Assembly: GCF_035607555.1 (NCBI RefSeq) | Contig: NZ_JAVHWZ010000001.1 | Span: 434,001 to 498,000, forward strand | DNA from: Candidatus Bealeia paramacronuclearis | Lineage (GTDB): Bacteria > Pseudomonadota > Alphaproteobacteria > UBA9655 | DNA: 64,000 nt | Reading direction: 5' to 3' | Part shown: positions 1-9,289 of the stretch, one piece after another | Numbering within the stretch: the stretch's first letter is position 1 | Layout: every line of letters starts with the position of its first letter | The notes under the pieces: model-generated | Database searches by the model: none | Told to the model about the DNA's origin: nothing | What the model saw: the letters and a program-made list of their open reading frames with translations, nothing else | Program-made: the position numbers and the translations under genes

Positions 1-1
1 T

Positions 2-316
2 CCCGACTTTTTAAGAGAGCGCCATCCCGAAGAAGTGACGATCGTCATTCAACATCAATTTTGGGATTTGGAAGTGGATGAGCGCGGTTTTTCAATTTTG
101 CTCAGTTTTAGCGAAGCGCATGAAAAAGTCTACGTTCCTTTCTATGCACTTTTAAGCTTTATGGACCCCTCTGCCAAATTTGGTCTTCAATTCAATCCCC
201 CTCCTTATGATGAAGTATTTTTGGAGATTGACGAAAGTATCGTCGAGCCCACATCCGAAGATGCAGGCCCTAAAGATAACGTCGTGACCTTGGACACATT
301 CCGTAAAAAGAAGTAG
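2..316 (+). CDS. sspB: ClpXP adaptor SspB (3' part of gene)
   Basis: The frame is open from base 2, so the gene starts left of the window and about 104 codons remain. SspB delivers ssrA-tagged polypeptides from stalled ribosomes to the ClpXP protease in the cytoplasm. The visible part starts with PDFLRERHPEE, continues through QHQFWDLEVDE and KFGLQFNPP, and matches the conserved core of the alphaproteobacterial SspB family. An acidic linker and the short basic tail VVTLDTFRKKK follow, as in family members. A GTG at 35 would give a shorter ORF, but the conserved residues upstream of it argue against it being the start. It converges on the SWIM-protein gene, with 30 bp between them. Confidence 0.9.
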   Translation, partial: PDFLRERHPEEVTIVIQHQFWDLEVDERGFSILLSFSEAHEKVYVPFYALLSFMDPSAKFGLQFNPPPYDEVFLEIDESIVEPTSEDAGPKDNVVTLDTFRKKK

Positions 317-346
317 CACCATTTTGATGAAAGAGTAGCATCCCCA

Positions 347-1240
347 TCAACTTTTCGGTTGAGTTGAAAGTTTTTTCTTTGCGGTAGAAACTAATTTCTT
401 TTTAGGTGAACTCAACTTCTTTTGAGAGGGTTTTACAGCCATTTTCGCAATGACCTTAGGTGTGCTAACTTTCTTTTTTGAAGTTACTTTGGTTTGAAAC
501 TTGGCTTTTTTGTCAGAAGCGGAAGGAACGGTAGTATCTTCCATCTCAATACCAAAGAGGGCGGACAAATCGCCCGTCAGTTGTGAACTTTGAGCATCAT
601 GATTTTTTGTGAACGAAAGGGCTTCAGCTTTTCCAATCAGATCCATATGATTTGCATGACGCAGTAAAAACAAAGTCTCAGGAGAGTTGTCTAAGCGATT
701 CCCAACGCCGTAAAGGGCTGCGGCCACATGTTTGCACATGCTTGCATAATCATAGCAATCGCAATTGAATTTCATGTCGTTTGGATGCGGAAATAATCCT
801 TTTTCAGGAGCTGCAATGATTTCCATCACGCCTTTCGAGAATTTTCCTTGTAAAAGCTCAATTAACGATGAGATCTTGCCCGAGCAGCCCTCAACAAGAC
901 TTTTCCATTTTCCGGGATCAATGGCTGTGATGAAAATTGTGACCGTGTAAATTGAAGATCCACTGACCATGGCGTTGATTTCGCCAACCCCAATTTTCAG
1001 GTCAATCACAGAACCATTGCGAACATAAGTGCGACCACGGGGCAGACGATTCTCATAATCGCTATAAGACTCAAGATTTGTGCACCACGATTTGCCCCAA
1101 AACGTTTTGGAAATCGTGCGTCCCTCAATAACGACGGGATGAATACATTGCCCCTTCTTTTTTAAGGCTTTCACTTTGCGTTCGGCTTGTGCTTTGCGTT
1201 CGGCCACAGATACGTATGGCGCCCATCCTCCCCAACTCAT
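347..1240 (-). CDS. SWIM zinc-finger protein, partner of the SNF2 helicase
   Basis: This 297-residue protein carries a SWIM zinc-binding motif (CDCYDYASMCKH, pattern CxC...CxH) near its middle, a module that binds DNA or protein. SWIM proteins of this size are commonly encoded next to SNF2-type ATPases in bacteria, and here the gene lies 22 bp downstream of one on the same strand, so the two are probably co-transcribed and work together. The last 60 or so residues are rich in lysine, serine and threonine, with repeated KKK and SPKKK-like blocks similar to histone H1 or AlgP tails, which suggests non-specific DNA binding. The N-terminal start MSWGGWAPYVSVAERK is typical of the family. The exact DNA transaction is unknown. 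Confidence 0.8.
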   Translation of the reverse strand: MSWGGWAPYVSVAERKAQAERKVKALKKKGQCIHPVVIEGRTISKTFWGKSWCTNLESYSDYENRLPRGRTYVRNGSVIDLKIGVGEINAMVSGSSIYTVTIFITAIDPGKWKSLVEGCSGKISSLIELLQGKFSKGVMEIIAAPEKGLFPHPNDMKFNCDCYDYASMCKHVAAALYGVGNRLDNSPETLFLLRHANHMDLIGKAEALSFTKNHDAQSSQLTGDLSALFGIEMEDTTVPSASDKKAKFQTKVTSKKKVSTPKVIAKMAVKPSQKKLSSPKKKLVSTAKKKLSTQPKS

Positions 1241-1262
1241 TGTTTTAATATCCCTATTTTAA

Positions 1263-4040
1263 TCATGCTGCAGTTTCTCCAAGGACGCGGTGAATATCAA
1301 GTGACATCATACTTAAAAGTTCACTATTGGTTAATTCCGTTAATGACGACTCTTCACCTTTTGCAAGAACTTCATTGGAAAGGTCCTTTTTGGATCCAAT
1401 GAGGGCGTCAATTTTATCTTCAATGGTACCTTGGCAAATAAATTTATGAACCAAGACGTTTTTCTTCTGGCCGATACGATAAGCCCGGTCTGTGGCTTGA
1501 TTTTCAACAGCCGGATTCCACCAACGATCAAAATGAATCACCTGAGACGCATTTGTGAGGTTGAGTCCTGTGCCTCCGGCTTTTAGCGATAAAATAAAGA
1601 ACGGAAAGCGTTCCTCGCTTTGGAAAGCTTCAACCAATTTCATACGGTCTCTAACGGCCGTTTGTCCATGAAGGGAGAGACCTTCTTGTCCGAATATACC
1701 CTCAAGAAAATTCTTTAAAACGGGTATGATTTCCCGAAATTGTGTAAAGATAAGTACTTTTTCTTGCTTGGCTGTAATTTCCTCACAAATTTCTCGAAGG
1801 CGTAGGAATTTACCACTTTCAGCGGCTTTATAATCGCCATGACCCAACCATTGACTGGGATGATTACAAATCTGTTTAAAACGCGTAATGAAAGACAAAA
1901 CGACGCCGCGACGTTGAATACCTTCCATGTTTTGATTAAGACTTTTTTGAAGTTCTTGGATCGCATGTTGGTAAAGTGCAATTTGTTGCTTTGAGAGAGA
2001 ACAATACGCATTTACTTCAGTTTTGTCCGGCAGATCCGCAATGATGGATTTATCACTTTTAAGGCGTCTTAAAATATAGGGACTCACCAATTGGCGAATA
2101 GCGGCGTAAAATTTACCTTCCCCGCTTCTCTCATTTTCCTGTGCGGTTATTTTTTTGCCATAATTTGAAAAAACACGACTGGACCCTAAAAGTCCGGGAG
2201 CCACAAAATCAAACAAGGACCAAAGATCCAAAAGGCGATTTTCAACAGGCGTTCCGGTTAAGGCAAAACGCACGCATCCTGAGAGTTTTTTAATGACTTG
2301 CGTTTGTCTGGCCATAGGATTTTTAATATTCTGCGCCTCGTCAAGGACGATGGTATTCCAAGAAAACTGGCTCAACCAAGGCAGGCGCGTCACATACGAA
2401 TAGGTTGTAATGACAAGGTCGATTTGAGACAAATCAGGAACGTCTTTTGCTGTTTTAATTCCTGTGCCTGAATGATGGGCAATCCACACTTTAAGATCGG
2501 GTACAAATTTCAGAATTTCAGCCTGCCAGTTTCCGATCAGGGAAGCAGGGACAATCAAAAGATTGGGCTGCACTTTTTCAGAAGAGGGATGATATTTCGC
2601 GAGCATTAAAAGGGATAAGACTTGAATTGTTTTTCCAAGACCCATGTCATCGGCAAGACATCCACCTAAGCGAAGCGTATATAGCCACCACAGCCATTGC
2701 ACACCGGAAAGCTGATAGGGCCTGAGTGTGGCATGGAGATGGGCGTGTAATATTTTTTCAAGGGTTGGATTCCCTATTTTTTCGGGATGACGCAGGTGAG
2801 TTAACATTTCATTCAACCATGAACCTTCAACGACTTTGGACCATTCAACTACGCTTTCAGAAGTTTCGTCTTCAGTCTGGGTTCCTGAGGCCCCCGCCAA
2901 AAGGCGAAGGCCTTCTGAGAAGGAAAGTCCCTCTTTTTTCACCTGTCGTTCAATTCCAGTCCAATGGGATAGAACTTGCTGTAACTTGTCGTGATTCACT
3001 TGAACCCACTGCCCTTTAATTTGGACGAATTGCTCCTGTGACTCAAGAAGATCTTGCAATTCCTCTTGTGTCAAAGTCGTACCATCAGGAAGTGTATAGC
3101 TCATATTAAAGTCTAATAAGGCGGTGAGTCCTACACCACTCGTACTGGCATTTCCCACAGCAACAGTAATTTGAGGTCGGGGAGGACGTTTGGGATTCCA
3201 CCAATTAGGAACACGCACGATAACGCCAGCCTCTTCCATGAGAGGAATATCTTTTAAAAATTGATGGGCCTCATGAGAACCCCATGCCTGAGGATGAAAT
3301 AGGCTTCCTGTTTCTACAAGAGATTTAATAAAAAGACTTCCTTCAGAAGCTTTTTGAACTGGTAAAAGAAGGGAAAGTAATTGGGCCCTTTTGTCATCTC
3401 CCGCATATTCTTTTAAGGCGCTCCCCAAAGGCAAATGTTTTGCATCAGAGGCGCCGGAAAGACGGGTTGTATAGGTCGCTAAAAACGCAAAAGGCTTTTG
3501 GGGATCTGCTTTGTTTTCTGCCAAATGAAAGCACACACGACCCACCTTATTCCAGGCGGCATGATGGGCTTTAAGATAGTTTTGAAGATTGCCCTGAAAA
3601 GGCTTGAGTTCGTTAGTAAGAGTATGCCGCAGTTCTTGCCAAAGCTCCAACATCATATCTCGATTTAAATACTCCCCTCCACGCATGAAGGGGGCTTGAA
3701 TCAAAAGCTCATCAACATCACTAATGACAGGAGAGAGTTTCGCCAAATCTTGAGAAGACACATGATCAAGGCCTGAAAGTTTACAAACTTCTGTCACAAA
3801 CAATTTTGAAAAGCTTTGCCAAAATGAAAATGTGGGAGGTAATGGCGCCTCAAAATGCGTGACTCCTAAACGCAAAAGACCAATGGAGGCATTCTTTGAA
3901 AAAATCTCTTTAAGTTTTTCGGCAAGGGAGAAGGGGAAAATTTCTTGGTTTTTGGGATCATTATAAAGATAAAGATGACCTGATGGTAAAATCGAAAGAG
4001 ACAAGGAAGTGTTTTCTTTAGAAATCACGGATAACATCAA
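1263..4040 (-). CDS. SNF2-family DNA-dependent ATPase/helicase
   Basis: This 925-residue protein has the full set of SNF2 helicase motifs. These are DDMGLGKTIQ (motif I, Walker A, near residue 465), DEAQ (motif II, in VLDEAQNIKNP), LTGTPVEN (motif III), and the C-terminal RecA-like half with LSLKAGGTGLNLT and DRWWNPAVENQATDRAYRIGQ (motifs V and VI). SNF2 proteins use ATP to translocate on double-stranded DNA and remodel nucleoprotein complexes. The N-terminal 400 residues are a family-specific region without recognisable motifs. The gene is first in a two-gene unit with the SWIM protein and diverges from the exported methyltransferase gene. It is probably involved in DNA repair or chromosome maintenance, but no substrate can be named. 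Confidence 0.9.
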   Translation of the reverse strand: MMLSVISKENTSLSLSILPSGHLYLYNDPKNQEIFPFSLAEKLKEIFSKNASIGLLRLGVTHFEAPLPPTFSFWQSFSKLFVTEVCKLSGLDHVSSQDLAKLSPVISDVDELLIQAPFMRGGEYLNRDMMLELWQELRHTLTNELKPFQGNLQNYLKAHHAAWNKVGRVCFHLAENKADPQKPFAFLATYTTRLSGASDAKHLPLGSALKEYAGDDKRAQLLSLLLPVQKASEGSLFIKSLVETGSLFHPQAWGSHEAHQFLKDIPLMEEAGVIVRVPNWWNPKRPPRPQITVAVGNASTSGVGLTALLDFNMSYTLPDGTTLTQEELQDLLESQEQFVQIKGQWVQVNHDKLQQVLSHWTGIERQVKKEGLSFSEGLRLLAGASGTQTEDETSESVVEWSKVVEGSWLNEMLTHLRHPEKIGNPTLEKILHAHLHATLRPYQLSGVQWLWWLYTLRLGGCLADDMGLGKTIQVLSLLMLAKYHPSSEKVQPNLLIVPASLIGNWQAEILKFVPDLKVWIAHHSGTGIKTAKDVPDLSQIDLVITTYSYVTRLPWLSQFSWNTIVLDEAQNIKNPMARQTQVIKKLSGCVRFALTGTPVENRLLDLWSLFDFVAPGLLGSSRVFSNYGKKITAQENERSGEGKFYAAIRQLVSPYILRRLKSDKSIIADLPDKTEVNAYCSLSKQQIALYQHAIQELQKSLNQNMEGIQRRGVVLSFITRFKQICNHPSQWLGHGDYKAAESGKFLRLREICEEITAKQEKVLIFTQFREIIPVLKNFLEGIFGQEGLSLHGQTAVRDRMKLVEAFQSEERFPFFILSLKAGGTGLNLTNASQVIHFDRWWNPAVENQATDRAYRIGQKKNVLVHKFICQGTIEDKIDALIGSKKDLSNEVLAKGEESSLTELTNSELLSMMSLDIHRVLGETAA

Positions 4041-4184
4041 GGTTCTAAAAATATATAATTAATTTCATATGATAAACCAAAATTTTTGACAAGCGTTCAT
4101 AAAAAAACAATTTTCATACCACATTGCGAATGGATCACTTTTCTGACATTCTGGAGCTAATTATAAAAACAGCTCGGGGAATAC

Positions 4185-5087
4185 GTGCTTCAAAATATAA
4201 AAAAATATTTATTAATAATAGGAATTATTATGGCTCATCAGGGACTTGCATTAGCAGACATTATACCGGCCACTGATTTGAATCTTGAAAATGTTACAGT
4301 TCCTGAAACTGTGGAAGGCAATAAAAGTGCCACATTGAATGGTACGGGTTTTATCACTTATACAATTTCGCCTATCGCCCAAATGTTTTTGGGAGAAGAA
4401 TGTCAGCCAGGAAAGCACGTCATTGAAATTGGGGCCGGCTATACGAATATTCCAATTGAGGCCTTAAAGCAGGGTGTTTCTTATTATACGGCCAATGATA
4501 TCGCACTCGAGCATTTGAAAATCTTAACATATCGCGTCAAAAAAGATTTGGGGGAGGATGCTCTGAAAAATCTGTCTTTAGCTCCTGGAAAAGTCCCCGA
4601 AGACTTAAAGGATGTCCCAAATCAATTCGATGGGATTTTGGCCGAAAAAGTCATTCATTTTATGACACCTGTGGAGATTCATAACTTTATGAATTGGGTT
4701 AAAAACTCTCTTAAACCAGGTGGGAAGATTTACATTACGGCAGCCTCCCCTTACTCAGACGCCTATCGTAAAATTCTTCCGGCGTATCAGGAAAATCTTA
4801 AAGAAGGTTTAGAATTTCCTGGATATCTCACCCATTTTCCAGAGCGATTTGCCGATAATTTTATTCAAAAAATACTCATTAAAATTATGAAGCATCATCC
4901 CCGTTATAAAGTTCCTGATTATGTAACGTTATTCAGTCGCAATGATTTTGTGAAATTATTTGAAAAATATGATCTGAAAATTATCTCTTCATACTCATTA
5001 ATCAGCCCCACAAGTCTGCAAAAAGACTGGGCACCTGCCCCTGATCAGGAAAGCGAAATCTCGGGAATTATCGCTGTGAAAAAGTAA
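4185..5087 (+). CDS. Exported SAM-dependent methyltransferase
   Basis: The 300-residue product begins with a likely Sec signal peptide: basic start, hydrophobic core LLIIGIIMAHQGLALA, then a cleavage site before DII. The rest is a class I SAM-dependent methyltransferase fold, with motif I in HVIEIGAGYTNIP, an acidic end of strand 2 in TANDIALEHL, a post-I segment FDGILAEKVIHF and the later strand KPGGKIYITAA. Exported methyltransferases are rare because SAM is a cytosolic cofactor, so in a symbiont it may act in host cytoplasm; this is inference. The start is GTG at 4185, preceded by a weak GGGG ribosome site. The gene stands alone and diverges from the SNF2 gene. A periplasmic enzyme-like protein with another role is the main alternative. 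Confidence 0.65.
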   Translation: MLQNIKKYLLIIGIIMAHQGLALADIIPATDLNLENVTVPETVEGNKSATLNGTGFITYTISPIAQMFLGEECQPGKHVIEIGAGYTNIPIEALKQGVSYYTANDIALEHLKILTYRVKKDLGEDALKNLSLAPGKVPEDLKDVPNQFDGILAEKVIHFMTPVEIHNFMNWVKNSLKPGGKIYITAASPYSDAYRKILPAYQENLKEGLEFPGYLTHFPERFADNFIQKILIKIMKHHPRYKVPDYVTLFSRNDFVKLFEKYDLKIISSYSLISPTSLQKDWAPAPDQESEISGIIAVKK

Positions 5088-5314
5088 GGATCCTTAAAAC
5101 TTCAATCCTTATTTTGATTTTAAAATTCCTGAAACCCGCTTCATTTCAGCTTAAAATTTCCCAAGGTAATGGCACTGTTTCTGATTTTCATGTGATCTTT
5201 TTATAGGCCAAAACAATGACTGAAATCAGGATGCCCCGCACATAAAAATTCATACAATAAAAGAGAGTGTTTTTTTAAAAAAAACCAAAATCGGCCTCAT
5301 ATATGAAATCTTAA

Positions 5315-5552
5315 TGCACCCCAAAAATCGGACCAGTGAATAAGAGAGTTTTTCGCGTAAGATTAAGAAAGAAAGGATCTAAAAAATGCGAAAGAGCCAT
5401 AGTAAAGATTTTAAGTTCAAAGTGGCATTGGAAGTCATTCGGGGAGAGATGACGATTGCGCAAATTGTCTTAAAGTACCAGGTGGCAGACTCACTCGTGC
5501 ACAAGTGGAAAAAGCAGCTTTTGTCTGATTTTGGTCCGATCCACGGGGAGCA
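5315..5552 (+). mobile_element. IS3-family deletion derivative (MITE-like)
   Basis: The 20 bp at 5315-5334 and the 20 bp at 5533-5552 form imperfect terminal inverted repeats: 15 of 20 positions match when the right end is reverse-complemented, and both share the TGC start and the ATCGGACC end. Only the first part of orfA lies between them. This is what an IS3 element that lost its interior would look like. No clear target duplication is visible (flanks TAA and CTT). Confidence 0.6.
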
Positions 5553-5607
5553 CTTCCAGTGTCTGAAAGCTTTCAAAAAGGTGACCTCAAAACCCCTATG
5601 TCCATGA
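5386..5607 (+). pseudogene. IS3-family OrfA, N-terminal remnant
   Basis: The first 48 or so codons encode the helix-turn-helix start of an IS3 OrfA (MRKSHSKDFKFKVALEVI, then ADSLVHKWKKQLL). The frame then reads through the right inverted repeat into unrelated DNA and stops at 5607. No OrfB with the DDE domain is present, so it cannot transpose by itself. Confidence 0.75.
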
Positions 5608-5632
5608 GGCCTTTTCTATTGAATCACAATTA

Positions 5633-7291
5633 TCACCAACCAAACTTTTCAGGCGTGAGGTTATTCCTTGTAAGGGCCTCTTTAAGGAGTTCTTTGAGGG
5701 CGGGATAGAGAAAGCGTGCTCCTTCCTTGGACCCTCCGCGTGTATGGGGGGCTTCAGTATGGATAGCTAAGCGCTGGACAGTCCCTTTTGTACTACTTTG
5801 AGATCGAAGGCGATTGAATTCCAATTCCTCCACGAATTCAATTGTCCCCTTTTCTCCTTTTTTGAGGAATACGGCAAATTGGCGTGAAGCGCCCCTTGTT
5901 CCATAGATCTTTCCCTTAAAGGCGGTCTTCATGAGATTTTTTAGAGAGTCCCACGCGATCTCGGAGTTTTTATCAAAAAGGCTTTTGAAAAATGCTTTAT
6001 GCTTTGGGGAAAAATGAGAAGTATCGTAGGTGATTTTGACTTCTTCCTTTGGCTTTGTTTGAAGTTCTTTCTTCTGATTCTTTTTCACTTGGTGGTTTTT
6101 GTGATTTTCTAGCGGATCAAAGATCGTCGTGTCTTCGTCCTGCAGTGATGTTGATTCTTCTTCGGCTAGAATTGAATGTGTGGCAGCGGGGGAGGTAAGG
6201 CTCTCTTCTTTGCCATTATTATTGGAGAGAGTGGTCTCCTCAGCCGTTGATTGTGACTCAGCGACCGAAGCTATAATTTTCCCTTCACCTTCTTCAGAAG
6301 GAAAGAGTTCTTGGTTTACGTTGGTTTTCTTTTTTCCTATTTTTTTATTTTTCTTTGAATCTTTTTTAGAATTGTCACTATTTTCATTTTTCTGTAATTC
6401 GTAGTTTTCTGGTGAGCATTTCTCCTTGATTTTCTGCAAACTGAGATCACTTAATATTTTTGTGCGTTCAGAAATGTAGTGATCTGCGTTTTCTTTAAAT
6501 TGAGCGCAATCCATCAGATATCCCAATGACAAAGACCAATGAGGGCGGCTGGCTTCCGCAATTTTTTCGTAAAATTCAATTTGATCTTCCAAGACCTTTT
6601 TATTGAAGTCGGCGTGTGGCCAGGGTCTCCTCTCTCTTTCGGCTTGGCGGGTTTCTTCCTCGTAGTTTTCGAGTTCGTTGGTGTGGCTTCTAATTTCTCC
6701 ATTCGCCCAAGCGCTCACAAGATAGGCTCCAAAAGTGTTCCTGTGAACGACGTACTCTCCCTGAGACAGTTTGAGATAGAGATTATGTTTAAATATTTCC
6801 GCATTTTTGACGATAAACTCTTGGTGCGTCTTGATGGCTTTGGCGTGAGTGCGAATTATCAATTTGCGCTCCATTAGTTCTTTTGTTTGGTTGTCTCCTT
6901 TTTGATTTGAAAAGTATTCGTTAAGTGGTCTGCCTAAGATTGTTTCTAGTTTTTCTTGAGATTTTTTGACATCTATTTGTTTTTTTGAACAGGAATCATT
7001 GATGATTGAATCAAGCGCATTAATCATATGTTTTTTAATTGCGATATGTTGCTTGAGATAATCGTCGATCTCCTCGATCAATTCCTCTATAGAATCGTTC
7101 AGGAAGGGGAGGGCGGAGCGTTTTTCCGAAATCTGAGTTGGAACTTGTTCTCCAGACTGTTTTGCGGGGGGGCGCGCAGGAGTTATGTTCTTAGCTCCCT
7201 TTGAGTTTGGATCTTCCATTGCTTTGAGAAGTGAGCCGTTCAGGAAAATGAGCGCTGACAGCAGAGTTGTCATGCAGAGATTTTTTTTCAT
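5633..7291 (-). CDS. Exported protein of unknown function, possible HicA-like C-terminus
   Basis: The 552-residue product has a clear signal peptide (MKKNLCMTTLLSALIFLNG, cleavage near LLKA). The mature part has a charged helical region to about residue 310, then a low-complexity linker rich in Ser, Glu and Lys with KKDSKKNKKIGKKK. The last 125 residues form a compact block containing WDSLKNLMKTAF, KIYGTRGASRQFAVF, LAIHTEAPHT and LKELLKEALTRNNL. This block weakly recalls the double-stranded-RNA-binding-like fold of HicA toxins (helix, Gly-Ser/His hairpin, short helix), but the usual GSHH is replaced by RGAS. I do not recognise the protein as a whole. Size, export signal and a linker feeding a small C-terminal domain fit a secreted effector. 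The ribosome site is weak. Confidence 0.55.
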   Translation of the reverse strand: MKKNLCMTTLLSALIFLNGSLLKAMEDPNSKGAKNITPARPPAKQSGEQVPTQISEKRSALPFLNDSIEELIEEIDDYLKQHIAIKKHMINALDSIINDSCSKKQIDVKKSQEKLETILGRPLNEYFSNQKGDNQTKELMERKLIIRTHAKAIKTHQEFIVKNAEIFKHNLYLKLSQGEYVVHRNTFGAYLVSAWANGEIRSHTNELENYEEETRQAERERRPWPHADFNKKVLEDQIEFYEKIAEASRPHWSLSLGYLMDCAQFKENADHYISERTKILSDLSLQKIKEKCSPENYELQKNENSDNSKKDSKKNKKIGKKKTNVNQELFPSEEGEGKIIASVAESQSTAEETTLSNNNGKEESLTSPAATHSILAEEESTSLQDEDTTIFDPLENHKNHQVKKNQKKELQTKPKEEVKITYDTSHFSPKHKAFFKSLFDKNSEIAWDSLKNLMKTAFKGKIYGTRGASRQFAVFLKKGEKGTIEFVEELEFNRLRSQSSTKGTVQRLAIHTEAPHTRGGSKEGARFLYPALKELLKEALTRNNLTPEKFGW

Positions 7292-7703
7292 TAAACAACC
7301 GATAGAGAAACAGCAACAACTTTTGCATTCTTATGTTTTTTAAATTGGTTTTGCAAGTGAATTTTTTCATGGAATATACCTCTCGCCAATGAAAAGGCCT
7401 TATAAAGGCAGGGGAAAGCCAAAATAAGCGTTGTAATTCAATAAAATTTATGTAGTTGGGTGGGATAGGGATGTCCGAGTTCAGATAGAAGTGAGACAGG
7501 GTTAAGGCAAAGAAGGATAAGCTGAGCGCGCCCCCAAATTGCGCTTTAGCAAAGCTTATCTCCATTGCCACACCCAAACCAGGCCTCAAGAATAGGACGG
7601 CTAACACCCTATGACTGGAGGGCTCAATGCAAATCAAAGGATTACATAAAAATATGCATAGGCTTTATGCATATGCGCGTACACAAGATTGTTTGGACGT
7701 CTA
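7292..7703. other. 412-bp stretch without a convincing gene; 9-bp hairpin at 7652-7674
   Basis: The long frame on the minus strand here (7191-7637) overlaps the signal-peptide end of the neighbouring gene in another frame and has no recognisable protein features. A perfect inverted repeat, ATATGCATA with a 5-nt loop and TATGCATAT, lies at 7652-7674, about 30 bp from the end of the truncated IS630 copy. It is not followed by a T tract, so it is not an obvious terminator. Confidence 0.5.
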
Positions 7704-8200
7704 TAGTACTTCTCCATTATATGGATAGATATTGGCTGAGGAGTTTATCAAGGAGTTGATGAAGGTTTTCTGGGTTTTGCTGGACGAGGGGGCGGAGGAT
7801 GGATTTGATTTTGTGCCACCAATGTTCGATAGGATTGAGGTCAGGAGAGTCAGTTGGGAGAAAGAGGAGATGGCAGCCAAATTTCTCAATCAAATCTTTC
7901 GTTTTTGGCGATTTGTGAAAGGCGGCATTGTCCATAATCAGGGTGGTATTTTTTGATAAACCCGGCAATAAAACCTACTCAAGCCAAGCATTAAAAAGAT
8001 CTGCATGACATCCACCTTGAAAGGTGAAAGGCGCCACGAACGCACCCTTCATGAGACCGCCAATGATACTGACATGCTCTCTTTTTTGGCCCGGGATCTC
8101 CGCGTAAACCTTTTGCCCGCGCGGCGCCCAGGCATGCTCTCGATAAAGGCGATTATCAATCCCAGCTTCATCAATCCACACGATTGTTTCAGGATCTATA
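7704..8200 (-). pseudogene. Truncated IS630-family transposase (OrfB part)
   Basis: On the minus strand this encodes the catalytic half of an IS630 transposase in two frames (8205-7975 and 7968-7717), broken by a small frameshift near 7970. Motifs present are VWIDEAGIDNR (first Asp), LIMDNAAFHKS (second Asp) and PDLNPIEHWWHKIK (Glu). It is nearly identical to the complete copy next to it but lacks OrfA and its left end. Its right terminal repeat starts about 7704. The insertion point of the complete copy (TA at 8199-8200) is the breakpoint. Confidence 0.85.
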
Positions 8201-9130
8201 GTCATTCCCCTATAAATAGATAGATTTTTAGGAAAAGTTTAGGTATAAGGAGGGAATGGTAAAAGCATATTCGGAAGACCTGCGGAAAAAGGTCATCTCC
8301 TACATTACGAGCGGCGGCCGTAAGCGGGAGGCTGCAAAGGTTTTTAACGTTGGAGAAGCCACGATCTATCGATGGATATGTCTTCATAAACAAGGGGATA
8401 TTAAACCGAAAAAACGCACTTCTTATCCGCGTAAAGTCGATGAGCAAAAACTCAGAGACTACGTCGCTCAAAATCCGGATCATACGCTCAAACAAATCGC
8501 CGAAGCTTTGGGGTTGAGATTCCAAAACGTGAGTAAATGGCTTAAACGTTTAAACATTACACGAAAAAAAGACGACGCTTTACAAAGAACGTAACGAAGA
8601 CAAGCGGGCCGAATTTATAAAACAGCTTGAGAAAATAGATCCTGAAACAATCGTGTGGATTGATGAAGCTGGGATTGATAATCGCCTTTATCGAGAGCAT
8701 GCCTGGGCGCCGCGCGGACAAAAGGTTGACGCGGAGATCCCGGGCCAAAAAAGAGAGCGTGTCAGTATCATTGGCGGTCTCATGAAGGGTGCGTTCGTGG
8801 CGCCTTTCACCTTTCAAGGTGGATGTCATGCAGATCTTTTTAATGCTTGGCTTGAGGAGGTTTTATTGCCGAATTTATCAAAAAATACCACCCTGATTAT
8901 GGACAATGCCGCCTTTCACAAATCGCCAAAAACGAAAGATTTGATTGAGAAATTTGGCTGCCATCTCCTCTTTCCCCCAACTGACTCTCCTGACCTCAAT
9001 CCTATCGAACATTGGTGGCACAAAATCAAATCCATCCTCCGCCCCCTCGTCCAGCAAAACCCAGAAAACCTTCATCAACTCCTTGATAAACTCCTCAGCC
9101 AATGTCTATCCATATAATGGAGAAGTACTA
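8199..9130 (+). mobile_element. Complete IS630-family element
   Basis: The element runs from a left end starting TAGTCATTCCCCTATA to a right end finishing ATAATGGAGAAGTACTA. When the right end is reverse-complemented, the ends match imperfectly. It sits at TA dinucleotides, as expected for the IS630/Tc1 group. It abuts a truncated copy of the same element in the opposite orientation. Confidence 0.75.
8256..9117 (+). CDS. IS630-family transposase, OrfA-OrfB with frameshift
   Basis: OrfA (8256-8594, 112 residues) carries an N-terminal helix-turn-helix pair (REAAKVFNVGEATIYRW and LKQIAEALGLRFQNVSKW). The catalytic DDE domain is in the +1 frame and is continuous to 9117, with VWIDEAGIDNR, LIMDNAAFHKS and LNPIEHWWHK. 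A run of seven A at about 8565-8571, inside CGAAAAAAAGAC, is where the frames must be joined. Reading OrfB from there gives KKTTLYKERNEDKR, which links the two halves smoothly. Programmed frameshifting is known for many IS630 elements, so this copy is probably active, although a simple mutation cannot be excluded. Confidence 0.85.
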
Positions 9131-9289
9131 TATCATAAATGGCACTGTAGTTTACCAAAAATTAATATCTTTCTCTTGGCTTTCTCTGCTTTTTAACCCC
9201 TACCCTAGCGGGAATTGCTGATTTCCCATAAGAAAAGATGACTCCAAAATCAAAGAGGTGTATGAAGGCATAAGAAATGGAGAATTCTC

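Noticed and set aside
7191-7637. 148-codon minus-strand frame upstream of the 552-residue exported protein
   Set aside because: It overlaps the signal-peptide region of that gene in another frame, has no ribosome site or family features, and its start is inside IS-adjacent DNA.
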